Assembly: GCA_947476925.1 (NCBI GenBank)
Contig: CANJSF010000032.1
Span: 1-40,513 of the forward strand
Origin: Rhodospirillaceae bacterium
GTDB taxonomy: Bacteria > Pseudomonadota > Alphaproteobacteria > Rhodospirillales > Rhodospirillaceae
Direction of reading: 5' to 3'
Length of the DNA stretch: 40,513 nucleotides
Shown here: positions 24,219-32,905 of the stretch, in pieces
How positions within the stretch are numbered: position 1 is the stretch's first letter
How the letters are laid out: each line of letters starts with the position of its first letter
Notes under the pieces: model-generated
The model's database searches: none
Told to the model about the DNA's origin: nothing
Seen by the model: the letters and a program-made list of their open reading frames with translations, nothing else
Position numbers and translations under genes: made by a program

Positions 24219-25124
24219 CTAATGGCGGCTCGGCGAGATACAAAGCTTGCGAATCTCTGCCAACACATGGGCGACAGCAGAACGCGGGGTTACGCCGGCA
24301 CGCAATATCAGGCCCGCATCCCGTTCGATCCGGCCTTGCGGAAGTTTCAGAATCACAAGCTCGCCACTTTTCAATTCGTTTGCGACAATGTGTTCGGGCA
24401 GAATGCTGATAAATCCATGACGGATAACCATTGCCTTGATCAGGCCAAGCGAATTCGTGCGTGTCGTTGATGAAGGAAATGCTAGGCCGCTTTTGCTGAA
24501 TAATTGATCTAGAGAATCGGCGACGTGTGGTTGGTTGACGACGACCCATTTTGTGTCCGACAGATCCGCTGGCGTAATTTTACGCTTGCGCGCGAGAGGA
24601 TGCTTCGCAGACGCCATCGTCAATGCGGTCACCTTCCAAAGCGGCTCTAAGGTTAGGTCGTTCGCTGCTGCTGCGACGGGGAAATTTATAAATATTGCGT
24701 CGAGACGCCCGTCGCGAAGTTGGTCAACTAAATCTTCAAAAAACCCCTCGGTCACCGAAACATGCAGCTTGGGATGAGTGTCGGCGATGCGCGCCAAAGC
24801 TTGATCAATAATTGTCGCAGAGAACATGGCGCCAATACCGATGTTGACCTGCCCGGTTGCCCCAGATTCGGCGTCAGCGATGTCATCTTTCGCTCGCGCA
24901 CATTCATTCAAAATCAATTTTGCATGCTGGTAAAAAATGTCTCCCGTCGGGGTAGGCACTACTCCACGCGGTTTGCGATCAAGCAGACGGGCGCGAAGCA
25001 GATCTTCAAGTGCCTTAATGCTGCGCGTGAGGGCGGGTTGGCTGATATGCACCTTCCGCGAGGCGCGCGACAGATTGCCGCACTCAACAACAGCGACGAA
25101 GTGACGCAGTTGACGTAATTCCAT
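24219..25124 (-). CDS. LysR-family transcriptional regulator
   Basis: The protein has 301 residues. The N-terminal winged helix-turn-helix is MELRQLRHFVAVVECGNLSR to ISQPALTRSIKALEDLL, and the C-terminal part is a type-2 periplasmic-binding-like effector domain (QVNIGIGAMFSATIIDQALA onward). The ATG at 25124 gives the standard start; an upstream frame extension to 25160 would run into the operator. It is divergent from the phytanoyl-CoA-dioxygenase-like gene with 125 bp between starts, the classic layout for a LysR regulator and its target. The effector is unknown. It probably controls the neighbouring catabolic genes (see the operator entries). Confidence 0.92.
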   Translation of the reverse strand: MELRQLRHFVAVVECGNLSRASRKVHISQPALTRSIKALEDLLRARLLDRKPRGVVPTPTGDIFYQHAKLILNECARAKDDIADAESGATGQVNIGIGAMFSATIIDQALARIADTHPKLHVSVTEGFFEDLVDQLRDGRLDAIFINFPVAAAANDLTLEPLWKVTALTMASAKHPLARKRKITPADLSDTKWVVVNQPHVADSLDQLFSKSGLAFPSSTTRTNSLGLIKAMVIRHGFISILPEHIVANELKSGELVILKLPQGRIERDAGLILRAGVTPRSAVAHVLAEIRKLCISPSRH

Positions 25125-25143
25125 TTTTGCGGATCCAGTATCT

Positions 25144-25162
25144 CTATGCGTCAAACGCATAG
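25144..25162. promoter_or_regulatory. Perfect palindrome with LysR box T-N11-A
   Basis: CTATGCGTCAAACGCATAG is a perfect inverted repeat (8-bp arms, 3-nt centre). Its core T(25147)-N11-A(25159) is the LysR-box pattern. It lies 20 bp from the LysR start and 88 bp from the phytanoyl-CoA-dioxygenase-like start, so it fits the recognition and autoregulation site. Confidence 0.85.
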
Positions 25163-25170
25163 ATAATAGG

Positions 25171-25197
25171 CTTGATTATATTTGCATGTATATCAAG
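25171..25197. promoter_or_regulatory. Second inverted repeat in the divergent LysR promoter
   Basis: CTTGAT (25171-25176) and ATCAAG (25192-25197) form a 6-bp inverted repeat separated by an AT-rich 15-nt spacer, 9 nt downstream of the LysR box. It may be the activation-site half or overlap the promoter of the + strand gene. A weak signal by itself. Confidence 0.4.
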
Positions 25198-25249
25198 TTC
25201 AGCAATAATTGGCACATATTTAACGTTCGGCTTGATCCAAGGATCTGCA

Positions 25250-26179
25250 ATGGCTCTTAATTCTCGTCCACTCCGCCCTATCACCGATGCCGAACGCGCC
25301 ACCTACGCCAAGGATGGCGTCGTGTGCTTAAGGCAAGTCTTAAGTGCCGATTGGATCGATCTGTTGTTGCCGCCAGCGCGGCGCTTGGTGGTCGACAAAG
25401 AAGACTTTGGTCTGTTGCCGACGATACCTGGCCGCTACATGTCGCGCACGATCCCAGAGTTTCGCAAATTGATTTTTGAATCAGCCATGGCAGAGGCCTG
25501 CGCGCAGGTCATGGGCTCGCGGCAAGTTCGTTTTTTCTTCGATGAGATTTTTGCAAAGTCACCAACGTCTGAGGAAAAGACCATTTGGCATACGGATCGT
25601 ATGGGCTGGCCCACCAGCGGCAACATGGTGCCGTCATTGTGGTTGCCGCTGACGCCCATCACCAAAGCAAATAGCCTTGAATGCATCGCGGGATCTCATG
25701 TGCAAGATGTGCGCTATTGGCTGTTCTCGCCCAATGCTCGAAAAATGATCCGCCCTGATGATCGGCGGCCTCACCCCGATGGGAACCTCCTGCGCAACGA
25801 CCCCAAGAATCAATTTCTCACATGGGATATGGCGCCAGGCGATATGTTGGTCGTGCATCCTTGGACGTTGCATTACTCGAGCGGCAATGTCAGTCCAGAT
25901 TGGCGCATTGCTATTTCAGTACGCATGTTTGGCGACGATATCCGTTGGGCGCCACGCCCCGATTGTGTCAACCTTGCTGGCGTCAGTTTCGATGAAATGA
26001 TTGAAGGTGAGCCGCCCTCGGGCCCATGTTTCCCGTTGCTATGGTCTGACGATGGTCAGCGAGATGGCGATGCGAACTTCCCGCGCGGATTTGCCACATC
26101 TTGGAAACGCGCGCGCCGCGATTACATTAACGATAGCAAGTTGTTTACGATGCTGCAGGAAGGTAAGGCCGCCGAGTAG
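25250..26179 (+). CDS. Phytanoyl-CoA dioxygenase (PhyH)-family Fe(II)/2-oxoglutarate oxygenase
   Basis: The protein has 309 residues. The Fe(II) site is His114 and Asp116 (IWHTDRMGW) with His208 (VVHPWTLHYSSGN), and Arg219 (WRIAISV) binds 2-oxoglutarate. These are the facial triad and the co-substrate residue of the family, which hydroxylates unactivated carbons. The ATG at 25250 begins MALNSRPLRPITDAER, a normal start; the upstream frame extension encodes an unrelated hydrophobic leader. It is divergent from the LysR gene, so it is its probable main target. It ends 7 bp from the convergent FAD monooxygenase gene. Substrate unknown. Confidence 0.87.
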   Translation: MALNSRPLRPITDAERATYAKDGVVCLRQVLSADWIDLLLPPARRLVVDKEDFGLLPTIPGRYMSRTIPEFRKLIFESAMAEACAQVMGSRQVRFFFDEIFAKSPTSEEKTIWHTDRMGWPTSGNMVPSLWLPLTPITKANSLECIAGSHVQDVRYWLFSPNARKMIRPDDRRPHPDGNLLRNDPKNQFLTWDMAPGDMLVVHPWTLHYSSGNVSPDWRIAISVRMFGDDIRWAPRPDCVNLAGVSFDEMIEGEPPSGPCFPLLWSDDGQRDGDANFPRGFATSWKRARRDYINDSKLFTMLQEGKAAE

Positions 26180-26186
26180 GCCATCG

Positions 26187-27353
26187 TTAAATTGGAACAC
26201 TTGCCGGGTCGTAATGAAAAATGCCCAGCGTATCTTCGTTTTTCAGCGGTTCTTTGCGCAAGTTCTCGGTGTTAGATGCCTGCAGCCTTTCGCCACCTTC
26301 CGATGATTGCGCCTGCATCAAGGTGACACGCTCGAGACGGGCGTGCTGATATCGTTCCAAAGCTTCCGTCAGATTACGCGATGCTGCCATGCACCGCGAT
26401 AGCACAACGCCATCCTCGATCGCTGACGCGGCGCCTTGGGCAAAGAACGGCAACATCGGGTGGGCCGCATCGCCGAGCAGCGCTACGCGGGGGCAGGTGA
26501 TTGAAGAAAGTGGCGCGCGATCAAATAGCCCCCACTTGAAACAGCGATCTTTGTTGATAGCGTCAATCAGGCGCTGAACTTCGTCGGGCCAACCCGCAAG
26601 GGCGCCTTTCAGTTCTGCGATATCAGCTTGCGCTGACCAACTTTCCTCCGCCCAATGATCGGAACGGCCCAGCATGACGCAGTTGATCAACGCGCCACCG
26701 CGCAAGGGGTAACGCAGAAAGACGCGCCCCGGCCCAGCCCATGCGCATGAGCCTTCAGCCATTTCAAGATCGCCCAAGTCAGAGCGCGGAATTAGCCCGC
26801 GATAGGCCACGTGGCCAGTATAACGCACGGCATCCCCACCAAAACACCACTGCCGCACGTTCGAGCGCAAGCCATCGGCCCCGATCACAAGATCGGCCGT
26901 CGTTTGGGTTCCGTTAGACATTGTCAGCGTGCAACCAGACTCGCCAGTTGTCATCGATGCAACGGCGGCATCCAGGCGAATGCCATCGGGCACCATTTCT
27001 GTGAAAGCCTTCACCAAAATTTGGTGCATATCCGCCCGATGAATTTGCAAATACGCCGCGCCATACTGCGTGCGGCAGGGCTTGCGGTCGATATGCACCA
27101 TGACTTGGTTGGTTTGATGGTGACGAACAATCTGCTGAAGCGGCTCGGATGCCATTTTGCTCAATGCGTCGTCCAGCCCCAAAAAGGCGAGGCCTTTCAC
27201 AGCATTGGGGGTCACGCTTAAGCCCGCGCCGACTTCGCCAAGGGCAGGGGCTTGTTCATAAACCACGGGCCTGAAGCCCGCGCGCGCCAAGCCCAACGCG
27301 GCAGTTAATCCGCCAATTCCGCCGCCTACGATGGCGATACTAAGTTTATCCAT
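26187..27353 (-). CDS. FAD-dependent aromatic monooxygenase (salicylate hydroxylase-like)
   Basis: The protein has 388 residues. It has the FAD Rossmann motif VGGGIGGLTAALGLARAG, the DG motif LVIGADGLRSNVRQ, and the second FAD motif RVALLGDAAHPMLPFFAQGA. This is the salicylate/3-hydroxybenzoate 6-hydroxylase group, which hydroxylates aromatic rings using NAD(P)H. The substrate is not decided by the sequence. It overlaps the end of the FAD oxidase gene by 8 nt and is translated from the same message, after the oxidase. Convergent with the phytanoyl-CoA-dioxygenase-like gene. Confidence 0.87.
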   Translation of the reverse strand: MDKLSIAIVGGGIGGLTAALGLARAGFRPVVYEQAPALGEVGAGLSVTPNAVKGLAFLGLDDALSKMASEPLQQIVRHHQTNQVMVHIDRKPCRTQYGAAYLQIHRADMHQILVKAFTEMVPDGIRLDAAVASMTTGESGCTLTMSNGTQTTADLVIGADGLRSNVRQWCFGGDAVRYTGHVAYRGLIPRSDLGDLEMAEGSCAWAGPGRVFLRYPLRGGALINCVMLGRSDHWAEESWSAQADIAELKGALAGWPDEVQRLIDAINKDRCFKWGLFDRAPLSSITCPRVALLGDAAHPMLPFFAQGAASAIEDGVVLSRCMAASRNLTEALERYQHARLERVTLMQAQSSEGGERLQASNTENLRKEPLKNEDTLGIFHYDPASVPI

Positions 27354-28926
27354 GATGGGGATTGGGTGTTGCTAACCCCAGCGCACCAGGATTCATAAGA
27401 CCTTTCGGGTCCACGTGGTGCTTGAGAGCATTTAAGAGGGCAACGAGGGCAGGATCACGATCGCGCAAATACGGATACGCTTTGCCAATCTGTAAATGCA
27501 CCGCGCCGTGCATAAACATGGTGTCGACCATTTCATCGCGCACTTTTTGAACCAACGCTCGGCCCTTTGGGTTGGCGGTAAATTGGGCCATGCCGGCCAA
27601 CATGTCGGGCGGTGTTTCGCGGCGATGAAAAAGTTCGTGAGAATCTTCCCAATAAAAAACCGGTTCGTACAGCAGCCCGCTGCGACCCACTGTGGCAAAG
27701 CTGTAGCCGACGATAACGTTGTTGGCGCGCAGGTCGTCGGCATATCTCGCAACAATACGCTCCGTCAAAGAATGCAATTCATTGCCGACCGAGAACGGCA
27801 CGATGGCGTGAATTGCTAAAAGCCGCCGCCCGTTGGGCGCCGTCACCGCAAGTGCGGGAAATGGTTGCGCGCGAACCACGGTTGGCACGGTATTGGCAAT
27901 TTCAACACCATTGGGTGAGATCAAGCGCCGCAACTCCGCAACATTGCCGTTTAGTCGGGTTATATCATTGGCTTCGGTCACAACGTGCACAGTGAACGGA
28001 ATGCCCTTAGCGAAGTTGCGACCTGCAATGGCTAAGCGTGCCATGCGCACCAAACCATCAAGCATCCCGGAGCCGCTTCGCCCCACCTGCCACAACGTCG
28101 ACAGATCGCGTTTCAGATCTGCGTTGCCCGCCGACTGCCGCAACAACTCGGCATCGACGGCAAAAACCTCACCTGCCAATCCGCTGCGCGCAGCTTCAGC
28201 CATCGCTTCAAAGCATGCGGTTACATCTGTGAACGCAAACGATAGCCCTTGAACAGCATCCGGGCGTTTTTCCAATTGCAGCGTGACTTCGGCTTTCACG
28301 CCCAACGCGCCGGCATCGCTGGTGAATAGCCCCGTCAGGTCGGGCCCGTAATGGCGAAAGAAAGGCGTGTGATGGGGTTGTGCGCCCGAGCCTGTGGTCA
28401 CGATTGACCCGTCCGAAAGCACCACTTTGAAGCCGATGACAGCCACATCTGATGGGCCGACACGTGCCGATCCGAAGGTTGCCGTCCCTTGCGACAGCGA
28501 ACCACCAATTGTCGCTTTGCCTCCCGAAAAGGGGCCCCAAAAAGGCGTGCGCAGGCCGAGCGGCTTAAGCGCGGCATCGAGCGTAGCCCATGTGCAGCCA
28601 GCCTCCACGGTGACGTACATATCTTCAGCGCTGATCGTGAGAATGCGGTCAAGTCCGCGCAGATCAAGAACAATGGCATTTGTCGTCGTTGGCAAATACC
28701 CATCGGTATACGAGATGCCGCCGCCGCGTGGAAAAACCGCAATGCCTTGTGCGGTGGCCATGGCGACCATTTGTGAAAGCTCTGAAATGGAACAGGGGCG
28801 CGCAACTGCCAGCGGCCTGCAACCCGTTCGATATACATCTTGTGAAAAGAACGCCAATGAGTCTTCGTCCGTGAGGACGCTGTCGGTGCCGGATATTCGG
28901 CGCAACTTGGTAATGAATTCATTCAT
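27346..28926 (-). CDS. GlcD-like FAD-linked oxidase
   Basis: The protein has 526 residues. The N-terminal half is a PCMH-type FAD domain: ISELSQMVAMATAQGIAVFP, RGGGISYTDGYLP, LDRILTISAEDMYVTVEAGC, GGSLSQGTATFGSARVG and DLTGLFTSDAGALGVKAEVT. The C-terminal half is the substrate-binding oxidase domain ending DPKGLMNPGALGL, the usual signature of this family. The family oxidises hydroxy acids, alcohols and phenols (GlcD, DLD, vanillyl alcohol oxidase relatives). It is first in a two-gene operon with the FAD monooxygenase, whose transcript runs away from a 135-bp divergent promoter shared with the GMC oxidoreductase. Confidence 0.88.
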   Translation of the reverse strand: MNEFITKLRRISGTDSVLTDEDSLAFFSQDVYRTGCRPLAVARPCSISELSQMVAMATAQGIAVFPRGGGISYTDGYLPTTTNAIVLDLRGLDRILTISAEDMYVTVEAGCTWATLDAALKPLGLRTPFWGPFSGGKATIGGSLSQGTATFGSARVGPSDVAVIGFKVVLSDGSIVTTGSGAQPHHTPFFRHYGPDLTGLFTSDAGALGVKAEVTLQLEKRPDAVQGLSFAFTDVTACFEAMAEAARSGLAGEVFAVDAELLRQSAGNADLKRDLSTLWQVGRSGSGMLDGLVRMARLAIAGRNFAKGIPFTVHVVTEANDITRLNGNVAELRRLISPNGVEIANTVPTVVRAQPFPALAVTAPNGRRLLAIHAIVPFSVGNELHSLTERIVARYADDLRANNVIVGYSFATVGRSGLLYEPVFYWEDSHELFHRRETPPDMLAGMAQFTANPKGRALVQKVRDEMVDTMFMHGAVHLQIGKAYPYLRDRDPALVALLNALKHHVDPKGLMNPGALGLATPNPHHG

Positions 28927-28991
28927 AAATTTGTTTGTGCCGAGCTTTGTGAGCCTTTACCTAAGCCGTTGTCAGGTCCAGGCGCAAGGTC

Positions 28992-29016
28992 ATGCGCGAT
29001 GCGAATGCGGCATGCG
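28992..29016. promoter_or_regulatory. ATGCG cluster and second LysR-like box in the divergent FAD oxidase / GMC promoter
   Basis: ATGCG occurs four times in 25 bp (28992, 28999, 29005, 29012). Positions 28999-29013 read ATGC-GAATGCG-GCAT, with T(29000)-N11-A(29012). This shares the ATGC-N7-GCAT frame with the perfect palindrome at 25144-25162. It lies in the spacer between the minus-strand oxidase start (28926) and the plus-strand GMC start (29062), where a regulator could act on both. Confidence 0.5.
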
Positions 29017-29061
29017 TCCATGCTCGGAATGCAATTGCTGCCTTGAGCGCCGTTTCCGACA

Positions 29062-30693
29062 ATGACACAGTCACAGACCCTCATCATTATTTGCGCCCTC
29101 GTGGACACACCAGATTTCATAATTGTCGGAGCCGGATCTGCTGGCTGTGCGTTGGCTTATCGGCTTTCGGAAAACCCAAATAACCGCGTGTTGTTGCTGG
29201 AAGCCGGTCCGGCTGATTGGTCGCCGTACATTCACGTGCCGGCGGCTATCATTAAAGCGGTTGGCAATCCGTCGCTCGACTGGTGCCACTTGGCCGAGCC
29301 AGATCCCTCGCGCGGCGGGCGCGTGGACCTATGGCCTGCCGGCAAAGCCCTTGGGGGCAGCAGCTCCATCAATGGCATGCTGTTTGTGCGTGGCCAAGCT
29401 GATGACTATGACGCCTGGGCGCGGTTAGGGAACAAAGGCTGGGCTTACGCTGACGTTTTGCCGTACTTCAAACGCATGGAAACTTTTGCGGCAGGTGATG
29501 CTGCTGTGCGAGGACAAGACGGGCCGCTTAACGTTGCCCATTTGCGAACGCGTCACAAAATGGGCGACGTCTTCGTGAAGGCTGCGCTCGAGTCCGGCTT
29601 GGCATTCAATCCCGATTACAATGGCGTCAGCCAAGAGGGTGCTTCATTTCCGCAAGTCACGCAAAAGCGCGGCTGGCGGTATAGCGCGTCGCGCGCTTAT
29701 TTGTGGCGTACGAAAGGACGTAAAAATCTCACCATCAAAACCGGCGTCACGGCGCGCAGGCTTTTGTTCGACGGCAAGATCTGCATGGGTGTCGAGGCCG
29801 AGCACCGCGGCAAGATCGTGCAGTTTCGTGCAGCTCGGGAAGTGGTTTTGTCGAGCGGCGCTTTAGGTTCTCCTAAGTTGTTGATGTTGTCAGGCATCGG
29901 TCCGGGCGCAGACTTGCGAAAATTGGGCTTGCCCGTTCTTGTTGACAATCCTCACGTTGGCGCACACCTGCTTGATCACCCGCAAGGTATGGTCAGCATT
30001 GATGTGAATGTGCGCACATATAATGTTGATGTGAATAGCCCGCGCATCCTCTGGTATATGGCACGCTGGCTGTTACTCGGCGACGGTCCGGCTGCCAGCC
30101 CATATCCACATGCGGTGGCGTTTTTCAAATCCAGCCCCGAGAAACCCAAGCCCGACGTGCAGGTGATGCTGGGGCCCTTTGCCTTTGATTTTTCACCAAA
30201 GGGAATTGTTCCCTATCTCAAGCCTGCAGTGACGGCTGCCTTTAATGTCACATTGCCCAATAACCCGGGGCGGTTGCGCTTACGCTCTGGCGATCCAGCG
30301 GCTCCACCAATTATCGAACACAGTTTATACGCCTCTGCCGACGACATGCGAACAACGGTGACGGCGGGGCGTTTTATTCGCAAAATATTTCAGTCCGACG
30401 CATTTAAACCTTACCTGTTGGCGGAGCGACTGCCTGGCCCAAGTGTCCAGACCGACGCCGAATGGGAAGAATACCTGCGACGGACCAGCTTTCTCGGTTA
30501 TCATCCCGTCAGTACATGTCGCATGGGCCGCATGGGGGAAGCAGTGGTCGCGCCAGATTTAAAAGTGCACGGCATCGATCACCTGCGGGTCGTCGACGCA
30601 TCGATCATGCCCACGCTGGTCAGTGGCAATACCAATGGAGCTTCAATCATGATTGGCGAGCGGGCCGCTGATTTCATTCTCGAGGCGTCGTGA
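29062..30693 (+). CDS. GMC-family FAD oxidoreductase (choline dehydrogenase-like)
   Basis: The protein has 543 residues. The FAD Rossmann motif is DFIIVGAGSAGCALAYRLSE, followed by LEAGP, GKALGGSSSINGMLFVRGQ (GMC signature 1), EVVLSSGALGSPKLLMLSGI (signature 2), and the C-terminal GYHPVSTCRMG with the catalytic His (about residue 480) and SGNTNGASIMIGERAADFI. It oxidises an alcohol to an aldehyde or ketone. The first 13 residues (before VDTPDFII) are unlike the family; a GTG at 29101 would give the usual short start. It overlaps the MFS gene by one base and starts a three-gene operon with the lyase. Confidence 0.9.
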   Translation: MTQSQTLIIICALVDTPDFIIVGAGSAGCALAYRLSENPNNRVLLLEAGPADWSPYIHVPAAIIKAVGNPSLDWCHLAEPDPSRGGRVDLWPAGKALGGSSSINGMLFVRGQADDYDAWARLGNKGWAYADVLPYFKRMETFAAGDAAVRGQDGPLNVAHLRTRHKMGDVFVKAALESGLAFNPDYNGVSQEGASFPQVTQKRGWRYSASRAYLWRTKGRKNLTIKTGVTARRLLFDGKICMGVEAEHRGKIVQFRAAREVVLSSGALGSPKLLMLSGIGPGADLRKLGLPVLVDNPHVGAHLLDHPQGMVSIDVNVRTYNVDVNSPRILWYMARWLLLGDGPAASPYPHAVAFFKSSPEKPKPDVQVMLGPFAFDFSPKGIVPYLKPAVTAAFNVTLPNNPGRLRLRSGDPAAPPIIEHSLYASADDMRTTVTAGRFIRKIFQSDAFKPYLLAERLPGPSVQTDAEWEEYLRRTSFLGYHPVSTCRMGRMGEAVVAPDLKVHGIDHLRVVDASIMPTLVSGNTNGASIMIGERAADFILEAS

Positions 30694-32027
30694 TGTCGCA
30701 ATCGGCACCTGACTTCTCGTTTCGCTCCGATGCCTATGCTTGGTACGTCACATTTGTGCTCAGCGTTGCCAGCATCGTAGCTTTCGTTGATCGCCAAATT
30801 ATCAATCTTCAGGTCGAGCCAATCAAGCAGGACCTCGGCATTAGCGACACGCAAATCAGCTTGCTACAAGGCTTTGCCTTTGTGTTGTTCTACGCCGTCC
30901 TTTCCATTCCGTTGGGCCGACTTGCTGATACGTCCAATCGCAAATGGGTGATCGGCATTGGCATGTTCTTGTGGTCGCTCGCCACAATGGTGTGCGGTTT
31001 GGCCAAGAACTACGCGCAACTTTTTATTGCCCGGATGTTTGTTGGCGTGGGCGAAGCGACGCTGTCTCCTGCTGGCTTTTCAATGCTTAGCGACTACTTT
31101 CCCCGCAACAAACTCGCCCGCGCCATTAGCGTTTTTACAGGTTCTAGTTTTTTGGGAACAGGCGTCGCGCTGCTGGGGGGTGGCGTGCTCATTGCCGCAA
31201 TGGCAAGCATTGGTGAAGTCACATTGCCTGTGATTGGCACAATTAAGCCGTGGCAGATGACCTTCATAGCTGTCTCAGTACCGAGTTTTCTTTTCCTGCT
31301 GTTGGTGGCGACGTTGCGCGAACCGCCACGCCAAGATGTTCAAGCTCAACGTCAGGAGGGTGCGCCCAAGTCGTCGTATCGCGAGATGTTCTTATTCATA
31401 CGCCAGAATTGGAGCGTCTTGGGCCCGATCTATATTGGCTTTAGCATTTTAGCGTCGGTCCAATTTGGTTTGGGGGCGTGGATACCCAGTTTTTTCATTC
31501 GTGTTCATGGTTACACGGCCGGTGAAATCGGTATTGCATACGGGACGTTGGTAACAGTCTTTGGGTCGCTCGGAACCGTTTTTGGCGGATTTTTATGCGA
31601 CTGGCTTCGCACGCGAGGCTATGCCGATGCAAATTTGCGCACCGCCATTATTGCTGCGGTCCCGACAATCCCCCTGGTGACGCTGTTTCCGCTCGTGGGC
31701 GATCCGAAGTTGTCGCTCATTCTAATAGGGCCGATGTGCTTCTTGGGCTCGATGCCATTCGGTGCTGGAACGGCAGCCATTCCGATGATTGCGCCCAACC
31801 GCATGCGTGCACAGCTGGTGGCAATTTACCTGTTGGTCGCGAACTTAATTGGCCCTGGCATGGGTCCAACTCTGATTGCACTGTGCACCGATTATGTTTT
31901 TGGCGACGTTAAAATGGTTGGCCAGTCCATCTCGATCGTATGTACCGCGCTGATTGTTTTGGGAACGGCGATTATAGTCGCCGGTCTAAGAGCATTTCGA
32001 ACGACAATCGAGAAAGCCCCCTCATGA
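30693..32027 (+). CDS. MFS transporter, Spinster-like
   Basis: The protein has 444 residues and 12 hydrophobic segments. The start of the hydrophobic core reads WYVTFVLSVASIVAFVDRQI, followed by LQGFAFVLFYAVLSIPLGRL, ADTSNRKWVIGIGMFLWS and ARMFVGVGEATLSPAGFSML, the standard MFS loop motifs. Spinster-type members in proteobacterial catabolic clusters usually take up the growth substrate or an intermediate. The ATG at 30693 overlaps the GMC stop (TGATG); the gene overlaps the next start by 4 nt. It probably imports the compound that the operon oxidises and cleaves. Confidence 0.88.
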   Translation: MSQSAPDFSFRSDAYAWYVTFVLSVASIVAFVDRQIINLQVEPIKQDLGISDTQISLLQGFAFVLFYAVLSIPLGRLADTSNRKWVIGIGMFLWSLATMVCGLAKNYAQLFIARMFVGVGEATLSPAGFSMLSDYFPRNKLARAISVFTGSSFLGTGVALLGGGVLIAAMASIGEVTLPVIGTIKPWQMTFIAVSVPSFLFLLLVATLREPPRQDVQAQRQEGAPKSSYREMFLFIRQNWSVLGPIYIGFSILASVQFGLGAWIPSFFIRVHGYTAGEIGIAYGTLVTVFGSLGTVFGGFLCDWLRTRGYADANLRTAIIAAVPTIPLVTLFPLVGDPKLSLILIGPMCFLGSMPFGAGTAAIPMIAPNRMRAQLVAIYLLVANLIGPGMGPTLIALCTDYVFGDVKMVGQSISIVCTALIVLGTAIIVAGLRAFRTTIEKAPS

Positions 32028-32902
32028 GCGGCACCCTTCGTCATATCTTATCACGTGGGCAAGTCGTTCCTATGCCCGGCGTTTACGATGCAGTCAGCGC
32101 CTTGATTGCCGAGCGGTCTGGTTTTGCGGGTGTTTTTTTATCAGGTTCGGCGCTGTCATATACAATGCTTGGGCGGCCCGACATCGGCCTGGTCACTTTA
32201 ACAGAAGCTGCTGCGACACTTGAACGTGTTCGTGATCGGATCTCGATCCCAATTCTTGTTGATGCTGATAGCGGGTTTGGCAACGCACTGAATGTTGCCA
32301 GAACTATACGGGTTTTTGAGCGAGCCGGCGCATCGGCTATTCAAATTGAGGATCAGATTAACCATAAAAGACCAGGAGACCTCGCGGCGCGTCCGTTGGT
32401 GTCGCCGTCTGAAATGGTCGGCAAGATCAAAGCCGCGCTTGATGCGCGGCACTCAGACGAAACCCTCATTAGCGCGCGCACCGATGCGCCATTCTCGGAA
32501 ACTTTCGAACAGGCACTTGCGCGCGCGCATGCCTATGCTGATGCCGGCGCGGATATCATTTTTGTCGAAGGATTGAGCGAGTTAGTACAGCTCCAACGAT
32601 TGACGGACGAATTTCGCGGCAAGAAGCCGTTGCTGCACAACGTATTGGATGGCGGCAAGTCGCCGTTACAAACGACAGCAGAGCTTGGAGCGCTGGGTTA
32701 TTCGATCGTCTTGTTTCCGGGTGCGGCCGTGCAGTCGGCGGTCAGTGCCATGGAACGCGCGCTGCAAACCCTCAAAACTGACGGGCACACGAAAGCGCTC
32801 AGGGCCAATATGCACGACGGCAAAAGCTTGAACCAGCTTATTGGTACGCCCGAGTTTCAGACGGCAGCAAAAGTTTTCGACGCGACCAACTTCAACGACT
32901 AA
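32024..32902 (+). CDS. Isocitrate lyase / PEP mutase superfamily enzyme lacking the lyase Cys
   Basis: The protein has 292 residues with the TIM-barrel features of the superfamily: MPGVYDAVSALIAERSGFAG, GLVTLTEAAATLERV, ILVDADSGFGNALNVARTI (Mg-binding Asp pair), GASAIQIEDQ, ISARTDAP and FVEGL. In methylisocitrate lyases the segment after EDQ reads PK-CGH; here it is NHKRPGD, so the general-acid Cys and His are replaced. This fits the oxaloacetate decarboxylase or phosphonomutase-type branch rather than a classical C-C lyase. The start overlaps the MFS stop (ATGA). It ends 3 bp from the convergent gene. Confidence 0.87.
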   Translation: MSGTLRHILSRGQVVPMPGVYDAVSALIAERSGFAGVFLSGSALSYTMLGRPDIGLVTLTEAAATLERVRDRISIPILVDADSGFGNALNVARTIRVFERAGASAIQIEDQINHKRPGDLAARPLVSPSEMVGKIKAALDARHSDETLISARTDAPFSETFEQALARAHAYADAGADIIFVEGLSELVQLQRLTDEFRGKKPLLHNVLDGGKSPLQTTAELGALGYSIVLFPGAAVQSAVSAMERALQTLKTDGHTKALRANMHDGKSLNQLIGTPEFQTAAKVFDATNFND

Positions 32903-32905
32903 TGA

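Noticed and set aside
28394-29065. Long plus-strand open frame of 223 residues opposite the GlcD-like oxidase
   Set aside because: Its translation has no family features and is rich in Ser, Pro and Arg, and it lies fully antisense to a well-supported gene; the shadow of GC-rich codon use explains it.
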